A DNA stretch of 64,000 nucleotides from Streptomyces griseoaurantiacus (GTDB lineage: Bacteria > Actinomycetota > Actinomycetes > Streptomycetales > Streptomycetaceae), in NCBI GenBank assembly GCA_014656015.1, contig BNBP01000005.1, positions 1-64,000 of the forward strand, given 5' to 3'. A program made the position numbers and the translations under genes. How positions within the stretch are numbered: position 1 is the first letter of the stretch; every line of letters begins with the position of its first letter. Below are positions 36,235-43,390 of the stretch, piece after piece. The notes under the pieces are model-generated. The model saw only the letters and a list, made by a program, of their open reading frames with translations, made no database searches and was not told where the DNA came from.

Positions 36235-36249
36235 CCGAAGATAATTCGG
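36235..36249. promoter_or_regulatory. Palindromic Lrp operator candidate
   Basis: CCGAA-GATAA-TTCGG, a 15-bp perfect inverted repeat in A/T-richer DNA between the divergent Lrp and EamA genes. The length and form fit Lrp-type half-sites. A second TTCGGG occurs near 36286. Confidence 0.55.
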
Positions 36250-36367
36250 AGTGTAGCCGAGCATCACGATTACCTTGTTAGCCTTTTCGGGTATCGACTG
36301 ATGTTCATTCGGGCGGACCCTGGATGAGGGTGGCGTGCGTGACGGCGGGGAAGAGGGGCGACTTCGG

Positions 36368-37390
36368 ATGCGTGAGCGAGGTGGCGGCGTCGGGGCGGTG
36401 TCCGCGGTGGTGGCGGCCGCGCTGTTCTGGAGCAGTTCGTACGCGGTGACCAAACGGGCGCTGGACGACATCGGCCCGCTGACCATAGGCGCGCTGCGCT
36501 TCTCCCTGGCCGCGTTACTCCTGGGCCTGGTGATACGGATGAACCGCAAGCGCCCGGCCCGGCCCGACACCCGTCAGCGACGGCAGCTCTACGTCAGCGG
36601 ATTCCTCGGCATCACCGTCTACTTCATCCTGGAGAACGTCGGCGTCGACATGTCCACGGCGTCCGACGCCTCGCTCATCGTGGCCACCTACCCACTGATG
36701 ACGATGCTGCTCGAACTGGTCGCCCTGCGCGCCCGGATGCCGTGGACGCGGGTGACGGGCGTGCTGCTGGCCACGGTCGGCGCCGTCCTCGTGGTCCGCA
36801 GCGGCGCCGAGACCGGCGGCGACTCACGCTGGGTGGGCGACATCCTGCTGCTGCTCGGCGGACTGGCCTGGGCCGGCTACAACGTGCTCGGCAAGCGGGC
36901 GAGCGCCGGCCAGAACGCGATGAGCGTCACCTACTACCAGACCCTGGCCGGAGCGGCCGGCTTCCTCCTCGCCTCCCTGCTGGAGGCGGGCGACTGGCGG
37001 GTGCCGGACGCGACCGCCTCCGCGCTCGTCGTCTACCTGGCCGTGGCCTGCTCGGTCGGCGGCTTCCTGCTCTACAACTACGGCCTGCGCAGGATGGCCT
37101 CGAGCGTCGCCGTCAACATCCTGAACCTGGTCCCGGTCTTCGGCGTCGCCGGCGCGGTGATCATCAACGATGAGTCGATCCGCCTGGTCCAGGCGGCGGG
37201 CGGCGTCGTCATCATCCTCGGGGTCGCCCTGGGCATGCTGGAACGCGGCCACCGCACCCCGCCGGGTCCGGAACCCCTCGCCGCGCCCTCGTCCCCGGTG
37301 GCGTCCCCGGAGCCCGCCGCGGCACCGGCGCCGCCCGCCCACGCGACCGCGGCACCGGGGGACCGGCGGCCCGCCGACGGCGCCGAGTAG
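36368..37390 (+). CDS. EamA/DMT-family exporter
   Basis: Ten-helix drug/metabolite transporter of 340 residues. Two EamA repeats are visible: ALFWSSSYAVTKRALDDIGPLTIGALRF opens the first and LLLGGLAWAGYNVLGKRAS the second, with SSVAVNILNLVPVFGVAGAVIINDE near the end. The C-terminal 60 residues are a Pro/Ala-rich cytoplasmic tail. These carriers export amino acids and related metabolites. Divergence from an Lrp gene beside the biosynthetic genes suggests it exports the cluster product. The ATG with GAGGGG upstream is preferred; an in-frame GTG 33 bases earlier is possible. Confidence 0.88.
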   Translation: MRERGGGVGAVSAVVAAALFWSSSYAVTKRALDDIGPLTIGALRFSLAALLLGLVIRMNRKRPARPDTRQRRQLYVSGFLGITVYFILENVGVDMSTASDASLIVATYPLMTMLLELVALRARMPWTRVTGVLLATVGAVLVVRSGAETGGDSRWVGDILLLLGGLAWAGYNVLGKRASAGQNAMSVTYYQTLAGAAGFLLASLLEAGDWRVPDATASALVVYLAVACSVGGFLLYNYGLRRMASSVAVNILNLVPVFGVAGAVIINDESIRLVQAAGGVVIILGVALGMLERGHRTPPGPEPLAAPSSPVASPEPAAAPAPPAHATAAPGDRRPADGAE

Positions 37391-37524
37391 CCCGCGGCCG
37401 GCTCCAGGCCGAGCATCTCGGACGGATCGGACGGATCGAGTCCGCGAAGAGCGCGCGCCCGGCAGGGTGAAGAAGAGGACGGCATCGAGAGGCTCCTCCC
37501 GTCGCCCCGGCGGGAGCTCCCGAG

Positions 37525-38421
37525 TCAGCCTGCTGGGTCGCGTGTCGCCTCGGGTGTCTGCGGCCGGGAGGCGGGCGCGCCGGTCCAGCCGGCGAGGAGG
37601 GACAAGGCCTCGGCGGTGGGGGAGGCGGGTTCGGGGGTCAGGACGATCAGGGACTGGTCGGGGTCGCCTTCGACCGCCAGGCCGATGTAGTCGAGGGTGA
37701 TGTCACCGACGAGCGGGTGGTGGAGGCATTTGCTCCCCGTGGTCTGGACGAGGACGTCATGGTGTGCCCAAAGGCGGCGGAAGGTGTCGCTGAGGACGGA
37801 CAACTCCCCTATGAGTCCAGGGAGTTGCGCGTCGTCAGGGTGGCGCCCGGCGTAGCGCTGGAGCGTGGCCACACACTCGGCGGCGGCCGTGTCCCAGGCG
37901 TCGCCGCAGAGCCTGCGGGCGTCGTCGTCGAGGAAGACGTACCGGGCGAAGTTGCGCCGGCGGTGGGGAAGGGCCTGGAAGTCGGTGTAGAGGGCGTGGG
38001 CGAGCCGGTTGCCCGCCAGCACGTCGGTGCGCCTGCCCATGACGAGTGCGGGGACACCGAGGGCGTCCAGGGTCCGGTACAAGGCCGGCTGGACCCTCTG
38101 CGGGGCGAGGGAGCGCTTGCGGCGGGGGTGGGCCCCGCCCGTGGCGGGGCGGGTGAGGTCGAAGAGGTGGGCGCGTTCGGTGGCGTCGAGCCGCAGTGCG
38201 CGGGCGACGGCGTCCAGGACGCTCTCGGAGACGCCCCGGGTGCGGCCGCGCTCCAGGCGGACGTAGTAGTCGACGCTCACCCCGGCGAGCTGGGCCACCT
38301 CCTCGCGGCGCAGGCCCGGCACCCGGCGGGCGCCGCCGTGCGGGGTGAGGCCGGCTTGTTCGGGGGTGATCCGGGCCCGGCGGGTGCGCAGGAACTCGCG
38401 GATCGCGCTGCTGCGGTCCAT
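37525..38421 (-). CDS. XRE-family regulator with MmyB-like ligand domain
   Basis: A 298-residue regulator. Its N-terminal helix-turn-helix (PGLRREEVAQLAGVSVDYYVRLERGRTRGVSESVLDAVARAL) is followed by an MmyB-like domain (ALGVPALVMGRRTDVLAGNRLAHALYTDF, later SDTFRRLWAHHDV), the usual actinobacterial fusion thought to bind a small lipid-like ligand. It is divergent from an alpha/beta hydrolase and preceded by a 16-bp palindrome, so it probably controls itself and that hydrolase. The ATG is at the expected position before MDRSSAIREFLRTRR. Confidence 0.92.
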   Translation of the reverse strand: MDRSSAIREFLRTRRARITPEQAGLTPHGGARRVPGLRREEVAQLAGVSVDYYVRLERGRTRGVSESVLDAVARALRLDATERAHLFDLTRPATGGAHPRRKRSLAPQRVQPALYRTLDALGVPALVMGRRTDVLAGNRLAHALYTDFQALPHRRRNFARYVFLDDDARRLCGDAWDTAAAECVATLQRYAGRHPDDAQLPGLIGELSVLSDTFRRLWAHHDVLVQTTGSKCLHHPLVGDITLDYIGLAVEGDPDQSLIVLTPEPASPTAEALSLLAGWTGAPASRPQTPEATRDPAG

Positions 38422-38428
38422 GGGTCCA

Positions 38429-38444
38429 CGGTACGGCCGTACCG
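38429..38444. promoter_or_regulatory. 16-bp perfect palindrome, XRE operator candidate
   Basis: CGGTACGGCCGTACCG, symmetric over all 16 bases, begins 8 bases upstream of the regulator's start codon and faces the divergent hydrolase gene. A longer imperfect repeat (AAGGGGCAC / GGTGCCCTT) lies at about 38461-38490. Confidence 0.55.
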
Positions 38445-38586
38445 GGCAGGTCAGGGAAGTGAAAGGGGCACTGGCGGACCCCCGGAAGAGGGGTGCCCTT
38501 CACGGCGCCCCGAAGCGGCCCCTGCGGATGGTTCTCTGGATCGCAGGCCGTCCGAGGCCCTTCGAACCCACCCAGGGAGCACCCCC

Positions 38587-39498
38587 ATGCGGAACGTCAC
38601 CTTTCCCACCGACGACCAGCGGATGCTGACCGGCCACCTCCACCTGCCCGAGAACTTCGAGGCGAACGGCAGCCACCCCGCGATCGTGGTCGCCCACCCG
38701 GGCGGTGGCGTCAAGGAGCAGACGGCGGGCCTGTACGCGCGCCGACTGGCCGAGCAGGGCTACGTGACCCTCGCGGCCGATGCCTCCTACCAGGGTGAGA
38801 GCGGCGGCGCGCCGCACTACCTGGAGGACCCCTACGCCCGTGTCGAGGACGTCCGTGCGGCCGTGGACCACCTGCAGTCGCTCGACTTCGTCGACGCCGA
38901 GCGCATCGGTGCCCTGGGCATCTGCGCGGGCGGCGGCTACACGGTCAACGCCACCATGACCGACCGCCGCATCAAGGCGGTCGCCACCGTCGTCGCCATG
39001 AACATCGGTACGGGCCTCCGCCGCGACTACTACGGCGACAAGCCCGACTCCGCCGCCGGAGCCGTCCTCGACGGGGCCGCCAAGCAGCGCACCGCCGAGG
39101 CCCAGGGCGCCGAGCCCGCCATGATCCCGTACGTGCCGGAGATCGACGAGAACACCAACCACGACATGCGCGAGGCCTACGACTACTACCTCACGCCCCG
39201 CGCCCAGCACCCGAACAGCGAGAACCAGTTCCTCTTCACCCGGAGCTTCTCCAAGATCGCCGCGTTCGACGCCTTCCACCTCGTCGAGGACCTGCTCGCC
39301 CAGCCGGTCCTCGTCGTGGCCGGCAGCGAGGCGGGGACGCTGTGGCACTCCACGGAGCTGTTCAGCCGGGCGCGCGGCCCCAAGAAGCTCGTGGTCGTCG
39401 ACGGCGGCAGGCACATCGACTTCTACGACGTGCCCCGGTACGTCGACCGGGCCGTCGCCGAGGCCGTCCTGTTCTTCGGCGAGAACCTCGCCCGGTAG
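38587..39498 (+). CDS. Alpha/beta hydrolase, dienelactone-hydrolase-like
   Basis: Cytoplasmic hydrolase of 303 residues. The nucleophile elbow reads GICAGGGYT, so Cys takes the place of the usual Ser, as in dienelactone hydrolases; GGRHIDFYD supplies the His and VVAGSEAGTLW the likely Asp/Glu region. The oxyanion segment VVAHPGGGVKEQ is conserved. The substrate is unknown. The ATG is preceded by GGGAG. It is divergent from an XRE/MmyB-type regulator, which is a frequent regulator-target arrangement. Confidence 0.85.
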   Translation: MRNVTFPTDDQRMLTGHLHLPENFEANGSHPAIVVAHPGGGVKEQTAGLYARRLAEQGYVTLAADASYQGESGGAPHYLEDPYARVEDVRAAVDHLQSLDFVDAERIGALGICAGGGYTVNATMTDRRIKAVATVVAMNIGTGLRRDYYGDKPDSAAGAVLDGAAKQRTAEAQGAEPAMIPYVPEIDENTNHDMREAYDYYLTPRAQHPNSENQFLFTRSFSKIAAFDAFHLVEDLLAQPVLVVAGSEAGTLWHSTELFSRARGPKKLVVVDGGRHIDFYDVPRYVDRAVAEAVLFFGENLAR

Positions 39499-39645
39499 GC
39501 AGACCGGGGCAGGTGGTCGCCCGCTGCGGTCGGCGGCCACCGGTGGTGACGAGGGCACTCACCCGCCCTGACCGGTGGCCCGCGGCGCGGGCCGCCCCCA
39601 CGGCCGCGCTCCTGGCGGTGGCCGTGAGGACGCTGCCCCGCCCGG

Positions 39646-39843
39646 TTACCGCAGCCCGTCGACGAACGCCTGCCAGGCGCCGGCGCCGACGGTGACGACG
39701 GGGCCGGAGGGGTCCTTGCTGTCGCGAACGGGGACGGCGCCGGTGGGGCAGGTGGGGGCGACCTCGACGCAGTCACCGCCGGTGTTTCCGCTGTAGCTGG
39801 ACTTACGCCACTGGGTGTTCCTCGGGCTGGGAGCGGTCTCCAA
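39646..39843 (-). CDS. DUF397 protein
   Basis: Small actinobacterial protein of 65 residues with the DUF397 pattern WRKSSYSGNTGGDCVEVAP and VRDSKDPSGPVVTV. Members partner with the XRE/DUF5753 regulators encoded just upstream, and in some cases the pair controls development or behaves like a toxin-antitoxin unit. Its start overlaps the upstream regulator by 41 bases on the same strand. Confidence 0.9.
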   Translation of the reverse strand: METAPSPRNTQWRKSSYSGNTGGDCVEVAPTCPTGAVPVRDSKDPSGPVVTVGAGAWQAFVDGLR

Positions 39844-40651
39844 AGCGGTCCTCCATCAGGCGGGCGATCAGTTCCGCCGAGTCCTCCACGGAGAGGGCAG
39901 CGGCCTGTACGCGAGCGTAACGGAGCGCGGCTTCTTTGACGGTTTCGGAGTTGGCCGTCATGTGACCGGAGATGACGTCCTCTGTGTAGACCACATCCGG
40001 GTCGTCTTCGAAGCGAAGGAAATTGAACGAGCCGGCGAGACTGGCGTGTTCACCGGCCTTGTTCGGCAGCACCTGTACATGCAGCCATCGATGACTGGTG
40101 AACTCCAACAGGTGGGCCAGTTGGCGTCGCATGACACCGGTGCCGCCGATCGGCCGGTGCAGCACCGCCTCATCCAGGACCACCCAGACCAGCGGCGGCT
40201 GTTCCCGCTCAAGGATGCGCTGGCGTTCCATCCGGGCGGTCACCAGGCTCTCCAGGTCATCCGGCGCTCCGGTGGCGAGCACCGCCCGCGCGTACTCCTC
40301 GGTCTGCAACAGCCCGTAGACCAGCTGCGCCTGATACGTCGAGATGTACGCCGCCTTCGCCTCCATCTCCGCGTACGGCTGGAACCACGTGGGGAGTTGG
40401 CTGCGCAGCACCAGGCCGATCAGGCGGGAGAACAGGCCGTCCGTGCCGAGGGCCACGTCCACGCGTTCGGAGAAGTCGCGGGTCGGGACCTTCTTCGTGG
40501 TCTCGATCTGGCCGATCAGTGAGCCCGTGCAGAAGATGATCTCGCCGAGCTGCCCTTGCTTGAGGCCGTGCGCCTCGCGCTGGCGGCGTAGTTCCCAGCC
40601 GTAGTAGTCGAGCGGGGAAGCGGTGGGGTCGAGTGACTGGATGTTGACCAC
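39803..40651 (-). CDS. XRE-family regulator with DUF5753 domain (Scr1/WhiJ type)
   Basis: A 282-residue regulator. The N-terminal helix-turn-helix (LRRQREAHGLKQGQLGEIIFCTGSLIGQIETTKKVPT) is followed by a DUF5753 domain (AYISTYQAQLVYGLLQTEEYARAVL, VLDEAVLHRPIGGTGVMRRQLAHLLE). WhiJ-like proteins of this build repress differentiation genes with a DUF397 partner, here the overlapping downstream gene. It is divergent from an anti-sigma-type ATPase, the third member of this recurrent Streptomyces arrangement. Confidence 0.92.
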   Translation of the reverse strand: MVNIQSLDPTASPLDYYGWELRRQREAHGLKQGQLGEIIFCTGSLIGQIETTKKVPTRDFSERVDVALGTDGLFSRLIGLVLRSQLPTWFQPYAEMEAKAAYISTYQAQLVYGLLQTEEYARAVLATGAPDDLESLVTARMERQRILEREQPPLVWVVLDEAVLHRPIGGTGVMRRQLAHLLEFTSHRWLHVQVLPNKAGEHASLAGSFNFLRFEDDPDVVYTEDVISGHMTANSETVKEAALRYARVQAAALSVEDSAELIARLMEDRFGDRSQPEEHPVA

Positions 40652-40731
40652 GGCGGCACCTCACTTCAACGCCCGGCGGCGTTCGTTTCTTTCCGTGGTC
40701 GAGCGTATGCGTAGCGTCGCAGGATTGTGGC

Positions 40732-41184
40732 GTGAATCACGTAACTGGTCCGCGAGTGGCGGACATCCCCGGTGAGTACCACGCCGAGTTCGCCATGGGG
40801 GAGCACTCGGCCCGGCATCTGCGCCGCATCCTGCGGCTGTACCTCGTGGGTTCCGGGTTGGCCGACGTGACCGACGCCGCCGAGCTGGCGCTCACCGAGC
40901 TGGTCGCCAACGTCGTACGGCACGTGCCCGGTCGCCGCTGTCGTCTCTGCTTCCTGCTCCAGCCCGGCGGAGTGCGGGTGGAGGTCGCGGACGACTGCCC
41001 CGAGCCGCCCACGCCGGCCGTCGGTGGAGGGCTCGGCGAGGGCGGGCGGGGGCTGGTGATCGTGGACGCGGTCACCGACCGGTGGGGCGTCACCGTCCGC
41101 CCCGACGGGCGAGGTAAAACCGTGTGGTTCGAGTGTCTGCTCGGTACGTCGGACGACGAACCTACGGCGAGGGCGGGACACTGA
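40732..41184 (+). CDS. RsbW-like ATP-binding protein (HATPase)
   Basis: Stand-alone GHKL ATPase of 150 residues. The N box is AELALTELVANVVRHV and the G box GEGGRGLVIVDAVTDRWGV. Such proteins act as anti-sigma-factor kinases or regulators of morphology. It is divergent from the XRE/DUF5753 gene. The GTG start has AGGA 7 bases upstream. Three cysteines near residue 65-72 (RRCRLCF) are unusual for the family. Confidence 0.88.
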   Translation: MNHVTGPRVADIPGEYHAEFAMGEHSARHLRRILRLYLVGSGLADVTDAAELALTELVANVVRHVPGRRCRLCFLLQPGGVRVEVADDCPEPPTPAVGGGLGEGGRGLVIVDAVTDRWGVTVRPDGRGKTVWFECLLGTSDDEPTARAGH

Positions 41185-41436
41185 CGTGAGGCCCCCTCGC
41201 GCGATGTTCGCGCTCGGCGGCGGTGAGCAGTTCGCCGGCGCCGTAGACCGCCTGAGTTCCGTCGCAAGCGACTCCCACTGCGCGACACGACCAGCGGCAT
41301 GGGCTCGTCCGCCAGTAACTCCGTGAGCTCGTCCTCGGTGGAGCCGTCGGTCGAGGGGCGGAGTGGACAGCATCGCCGCGATACGAGCTCCCTCGTTGCT
41401 CCTCCGGCGCCAGGTCGGGTAAGGGTGTGCGACCCT

Positions 41437-41451
41437 GGGGGCAGAGCCCCC
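41437..41451 (+). terminator. Short strong hairpin upstream of riboswitch
   Basis: GGGGGC-AGA-GCCCCC, a perfect 6-bp stem with a 3-base loop, 9 bases before the guanidine-III element. It could end upstream transcription or be part of the leader. I see no credible gene in 41185-41436; a minus-strand frame there looks like chance. Confidence 0.5.
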
Positions 41452-41459
41452 ACCGGCTC

Positions 41460-41500
41460 CTGGACGAGACGCGCCGTACCCAGTCAGGACAAGACGACGC
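41460..41500 (+). promoter_or_regulatory. Guanidine-III (mini-ykkC-III) riboswitch
   Basis: These 41 bases match, nearly base for base, the Thermobifida fusca guanidine-III riboswitch as I remember it: CTGGACGAG at the 5' end, GCGCCGTACCCAG in the middle and GTCAGGACAAGACGACGC at the 3' end. Helix P1 (CTGG 41460-41463 with CCAG 41480-41483) has a compensating T-A in place of C-G. The pseudoknot helix has one C-A mismatch. It abuts the GGAGGG ribosome site of a SugE gene, so guanidine binding should control translation. Confidence 0.88.
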
Positions 41501-41517
41501 CGGAGGGTGTGGTCGTC

Positions 41518-41832
41518 GTGGCATGGGTCGTGCTCGTGGTGTCCGGGGTGCTGGAGGCGGTGTGGGCCACCGCGCTGGACAAGTCGCAGGGGCTCAGCCG
41601 ACTGGTGCCGAGCCTCGTGTTCTTCGCCGGGCTCGGGCTGAGCATGACGGGACTCGCCTACGCCCTGCGGACCGTGCCCGTGGGCACCGGGTACGCGGTC
41701 TGGGTGGGGATCGGGGCGGTGCTCACCGCGGGCTACGCGATGGTCTTCGGCGGTGAGTCCGCCACCCCGGTCAAACTGCTGCTCCTGGCCGGCATCGTGG
41801 GATGCGTGGCGGGGTTGAAGATCCTCCACTGA
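41518..41832 (+). CDS. sugE: Small multidrug resistance protein, SugE/Gdx-type guanidinium exporter
   Basis: Four-helix SMR transporter of 104 residues. The essential membrane glutamate is E13 in SGVLEAVWATALDKSQG, and RTVPVGTGYAVWVGIGAV is the typical third-helix region. The SGVLEAVWATAL pattern is that of the SugE/Gdx subgroup, which exports guanidinium in exchange for protons. The guanidine-III riboswitch directly upstream supports this strongly. The GTG at 41518 is chosen because GGAGGG lies 10 bases upstream; a GTG 9 bases earlier would overlap that site. Confidence 0.93.
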   Translation: MAWVVLVVSGVLEAVWATALDKSQGLSRLVPSLVFFAGLGLSMTGLAYALRTVPVGTGYAVWVGIGAVLTAGYAMVFGGESATPVKLLLLAGIVGCVAGLKILH

Positions 41833-41848
41833 CGGACCCCGGGCGGGG

Positions 41849-42694
41849 TCAGCCGCGCAGTTCGGTGAGCACCGCCTCCGTGAACGGGGGCCACGCCTCG
41901 ACGGCCCACGGCCCGAAGGCGCGGTCGCTCAGGGCCACGCAGGCCGCGCCCGCCGCCGGGTCGACCCACAGGAACGTGCCGGACTGACCGAAGTGGCCGA
42001 AGGTGCGGGGCGAGGAGGAGGCGCCCGTCCAGTGCGGGGACTTGCCGTCGCGGATCTCGAAGCCCAGGCCCCAGTCGTTGGGGTTCTGATGGCCGTAGCC
42101 CGGCAGGACGCCCTTCGTGCCGGGGTACTGGACGGTCGTCGCCTCCGCCACCGTGCGCGGGTCGAGGAGACGGGGGGACTGCAGCTCCGCCGCGAAGCGG
42201 GTGAGATCGGCGACGGTGGAGACGCCGTCCTTGGCGGGGGAGCCGGCCAGTGTCGTCGAGGTCATGCCCAGCGGTTCGAGCACCGCCTGGCGCGCGTACT
42301 CGGCGAACGGCATGTCCGCCGCCTTCGCCACGTGGTCGCCCAGCGCCTCGAAGCCCGCGTTGGAGTAGAGCCGGCGCTCCCCGGGCGCGGAGGTCGTCCG
42401 GGGCTCGTCGAAGGCCAGGCCGGAGGTGTGGGCGAGCAGGTGGCGGACGGTCGCCCCGGGCGGCCCGGCGGGTTCGTCCAGCTCGATCCCGCCCTCCTCG
42501 TAGGCGACGAGCACCGCGTACGCCGCGAGCGGCTTGGTCACCGAGGCCAGCGGGAAACGGTGGCCGACCGGGCCGTGCGTGCCGAGCACGGTGCCGTCCG
42601 CGCGGACGACGGCCGCCGCGGCCGTCGGCACCGGCCAGGTGTCGATCAGCGTCAGGCTGCGCAAGGAGCTGTGCGGAGAGCTGTGCGAAGACAT
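41849..42694 (-). CDS. Serine hydrolase, class C beta-lactamase/DD-peptidase family
   Basis: Beta-lactamase-fold hydrolase of 281 residues. Motifs are the SxxK nucleophile in FPLASVTKPLAAY, the YxN element in LYSNAGFEAL, and HFGQSGTFLW near the C-terminus in place of KTG. No signal peptide is apparent, so a cytoplasmic esterase or peptidase is more likely than a drug-resistance enzyme. The ATG at MSSHSS is preferred; an upstream frame in antisense spacer is not used. It converges with sugE 16 bases away. Confidence 0.88.
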   Translation of the reverse strand: MSSHSSPHSSLRSLTLIDTWPVPTAAAAVVRADGTVLGTHGPVGHRFPLASVTKPLAAYAVLVAYEEGGIELDEPAGPPGATVRHLLAHTSGLAFDEPRTTSAPGERRLYSNAGFEALGDHVAKAADMPFAEYARQAVLEPLGMTSTTLAGSPAKDGVSTVADLTRFAAELQSPRLLDPRTVAEATTVQYPGTKGVLPGYGHQNPNDWGLGFEIRDGKSPHWTGASSSPRTFGHFGQSGTFLWVDPAAGAACVALSDRAFGPWAVEAWPPFTEAVLTELRG

Positions 42695-42779
42695 GCGTAC
42701 GAGGTTATGCGGAACGTCCACCCGGGCGTTCCTCAGGGGCCGCCCCCCGGAGAGGAGGGGGTTCGCCCGGAGCGATGCC

Positions 42780-43274
42780 TCAGAGGTGCAGACGCATGCT
42801 CGGGTCCGGCTTGCGGACGAAGCCGAGGGAGGCGTAGAGCGGCTCGGCCGCCGCCGAGGCGTTCAGGTCGACCTGCGCGGCGCCCGTCTCCCGGAACCAG
42901 TCCAGCAGCGCCTCCATGCACGCCCGCGCGTAGCCGCGCCGGCGCACGGCGGGGTCGGTGGCCACGCTGAAGACGTGCCCGACCCGGCCGTGCGGATTGC
43001 CCGCCCTGCCGATCCGGTACTCCATCGTCCCGGCGGCGAGGGCGGCCAGCGTCCCCGGCCGCTCGGGCACGGGATGGTCCACGACGAACGCGGCGAAGCC
43101 CTCGCCGGGGGCGGCCAGCCGGGCGCGCAGTGTCGGCAGGGACTCCGCGTGCCAGTCGGCGGGCGGCTTCCCGGGGCCGGCGGGGCCCGCGGGGAAGACG
43201 GAGTCGAGCATGATCTGACGCAGGCGCAGCACTTCCTCCGCGTCCTCAGGTTCGGCACGGCGTACGAGGCTCAT
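42780..43274 (-). CDS. GNAT-family N-acetyltransferase
   Basis: Acetyl-CoA-dependent acyltransferase of 164 residues. The acetyl-CoA-binding motif A is VGHVFSVATDPAVRRRGYARACMEALLDWF (R/Q-x-x-G-x-G/A form RRRGYA), and motif B is VDLNASAAAEPLYASLGF. The substrate is unknown. The ATG at MSLVRRAEPEDA gives the standard length. It is divergent from a MerR regulator gene whose operator lies about 80 bases upstream, so it might be a co-regulated target. Confidence 0.9.
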   Translation of the reverse strand: MSLVRRAEPEDAEEVLRLRQIMLDSVFPAGPAGPGKPPADWHAESLPTLRARLAAPGEGFAAFVVDHPVPERPGTLAALAAGTMEYRIGRAGNPHGRVGHVFSVATDPAVRRRGYARACMEALLDWFRETGAAQVDLNASAAAEPLYASLGFVRKPDPSMRLHL

Positions 43275-43352
43275 GGGCCGCACGGTAGTGGGGCGGGTGG
43301 GAGCGCGTCGCCGGATTTTCCGCGCCGTTCCGCCACGGCCCGCGTGGGTGAC

Positions 43353-43383
43353 TTGCCTGGAGCGCACTCCAACGTTCTAGCGT
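43353..43383 (+). promoter_or_regulatory. MerR-type promoter with embedded palindrome
   Basis: TTGCCT (43353-43358) and TAGCGT (43378-43383) are separated by 19 bases, the stretched spacer typical of MerR-controlled promoters. The palindrome TGGAG-CGCA-CTCCA at 43358-43371 lies in that spacer. It precedes the merR-family gene, indicating autoregulation. Confidence 0.75.
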
Positions 43384-43390
43384 GGGCGTC

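Noticed and set aside
27697..37390. Prophage, integrative element or IS origin for the cluster
   Set aside because: No integrase, transposase, tRNA gene, long flanking direct repeats or clear GC shift is visible at either edge; recent transfer cannot be shown.
41162..41524. Possible minus-strand gene or pseudogene between the HATPase and sugE
   Set aside because: No motif, no ribosome site, and it overlaps the riboswitch; other frames there are equally open.
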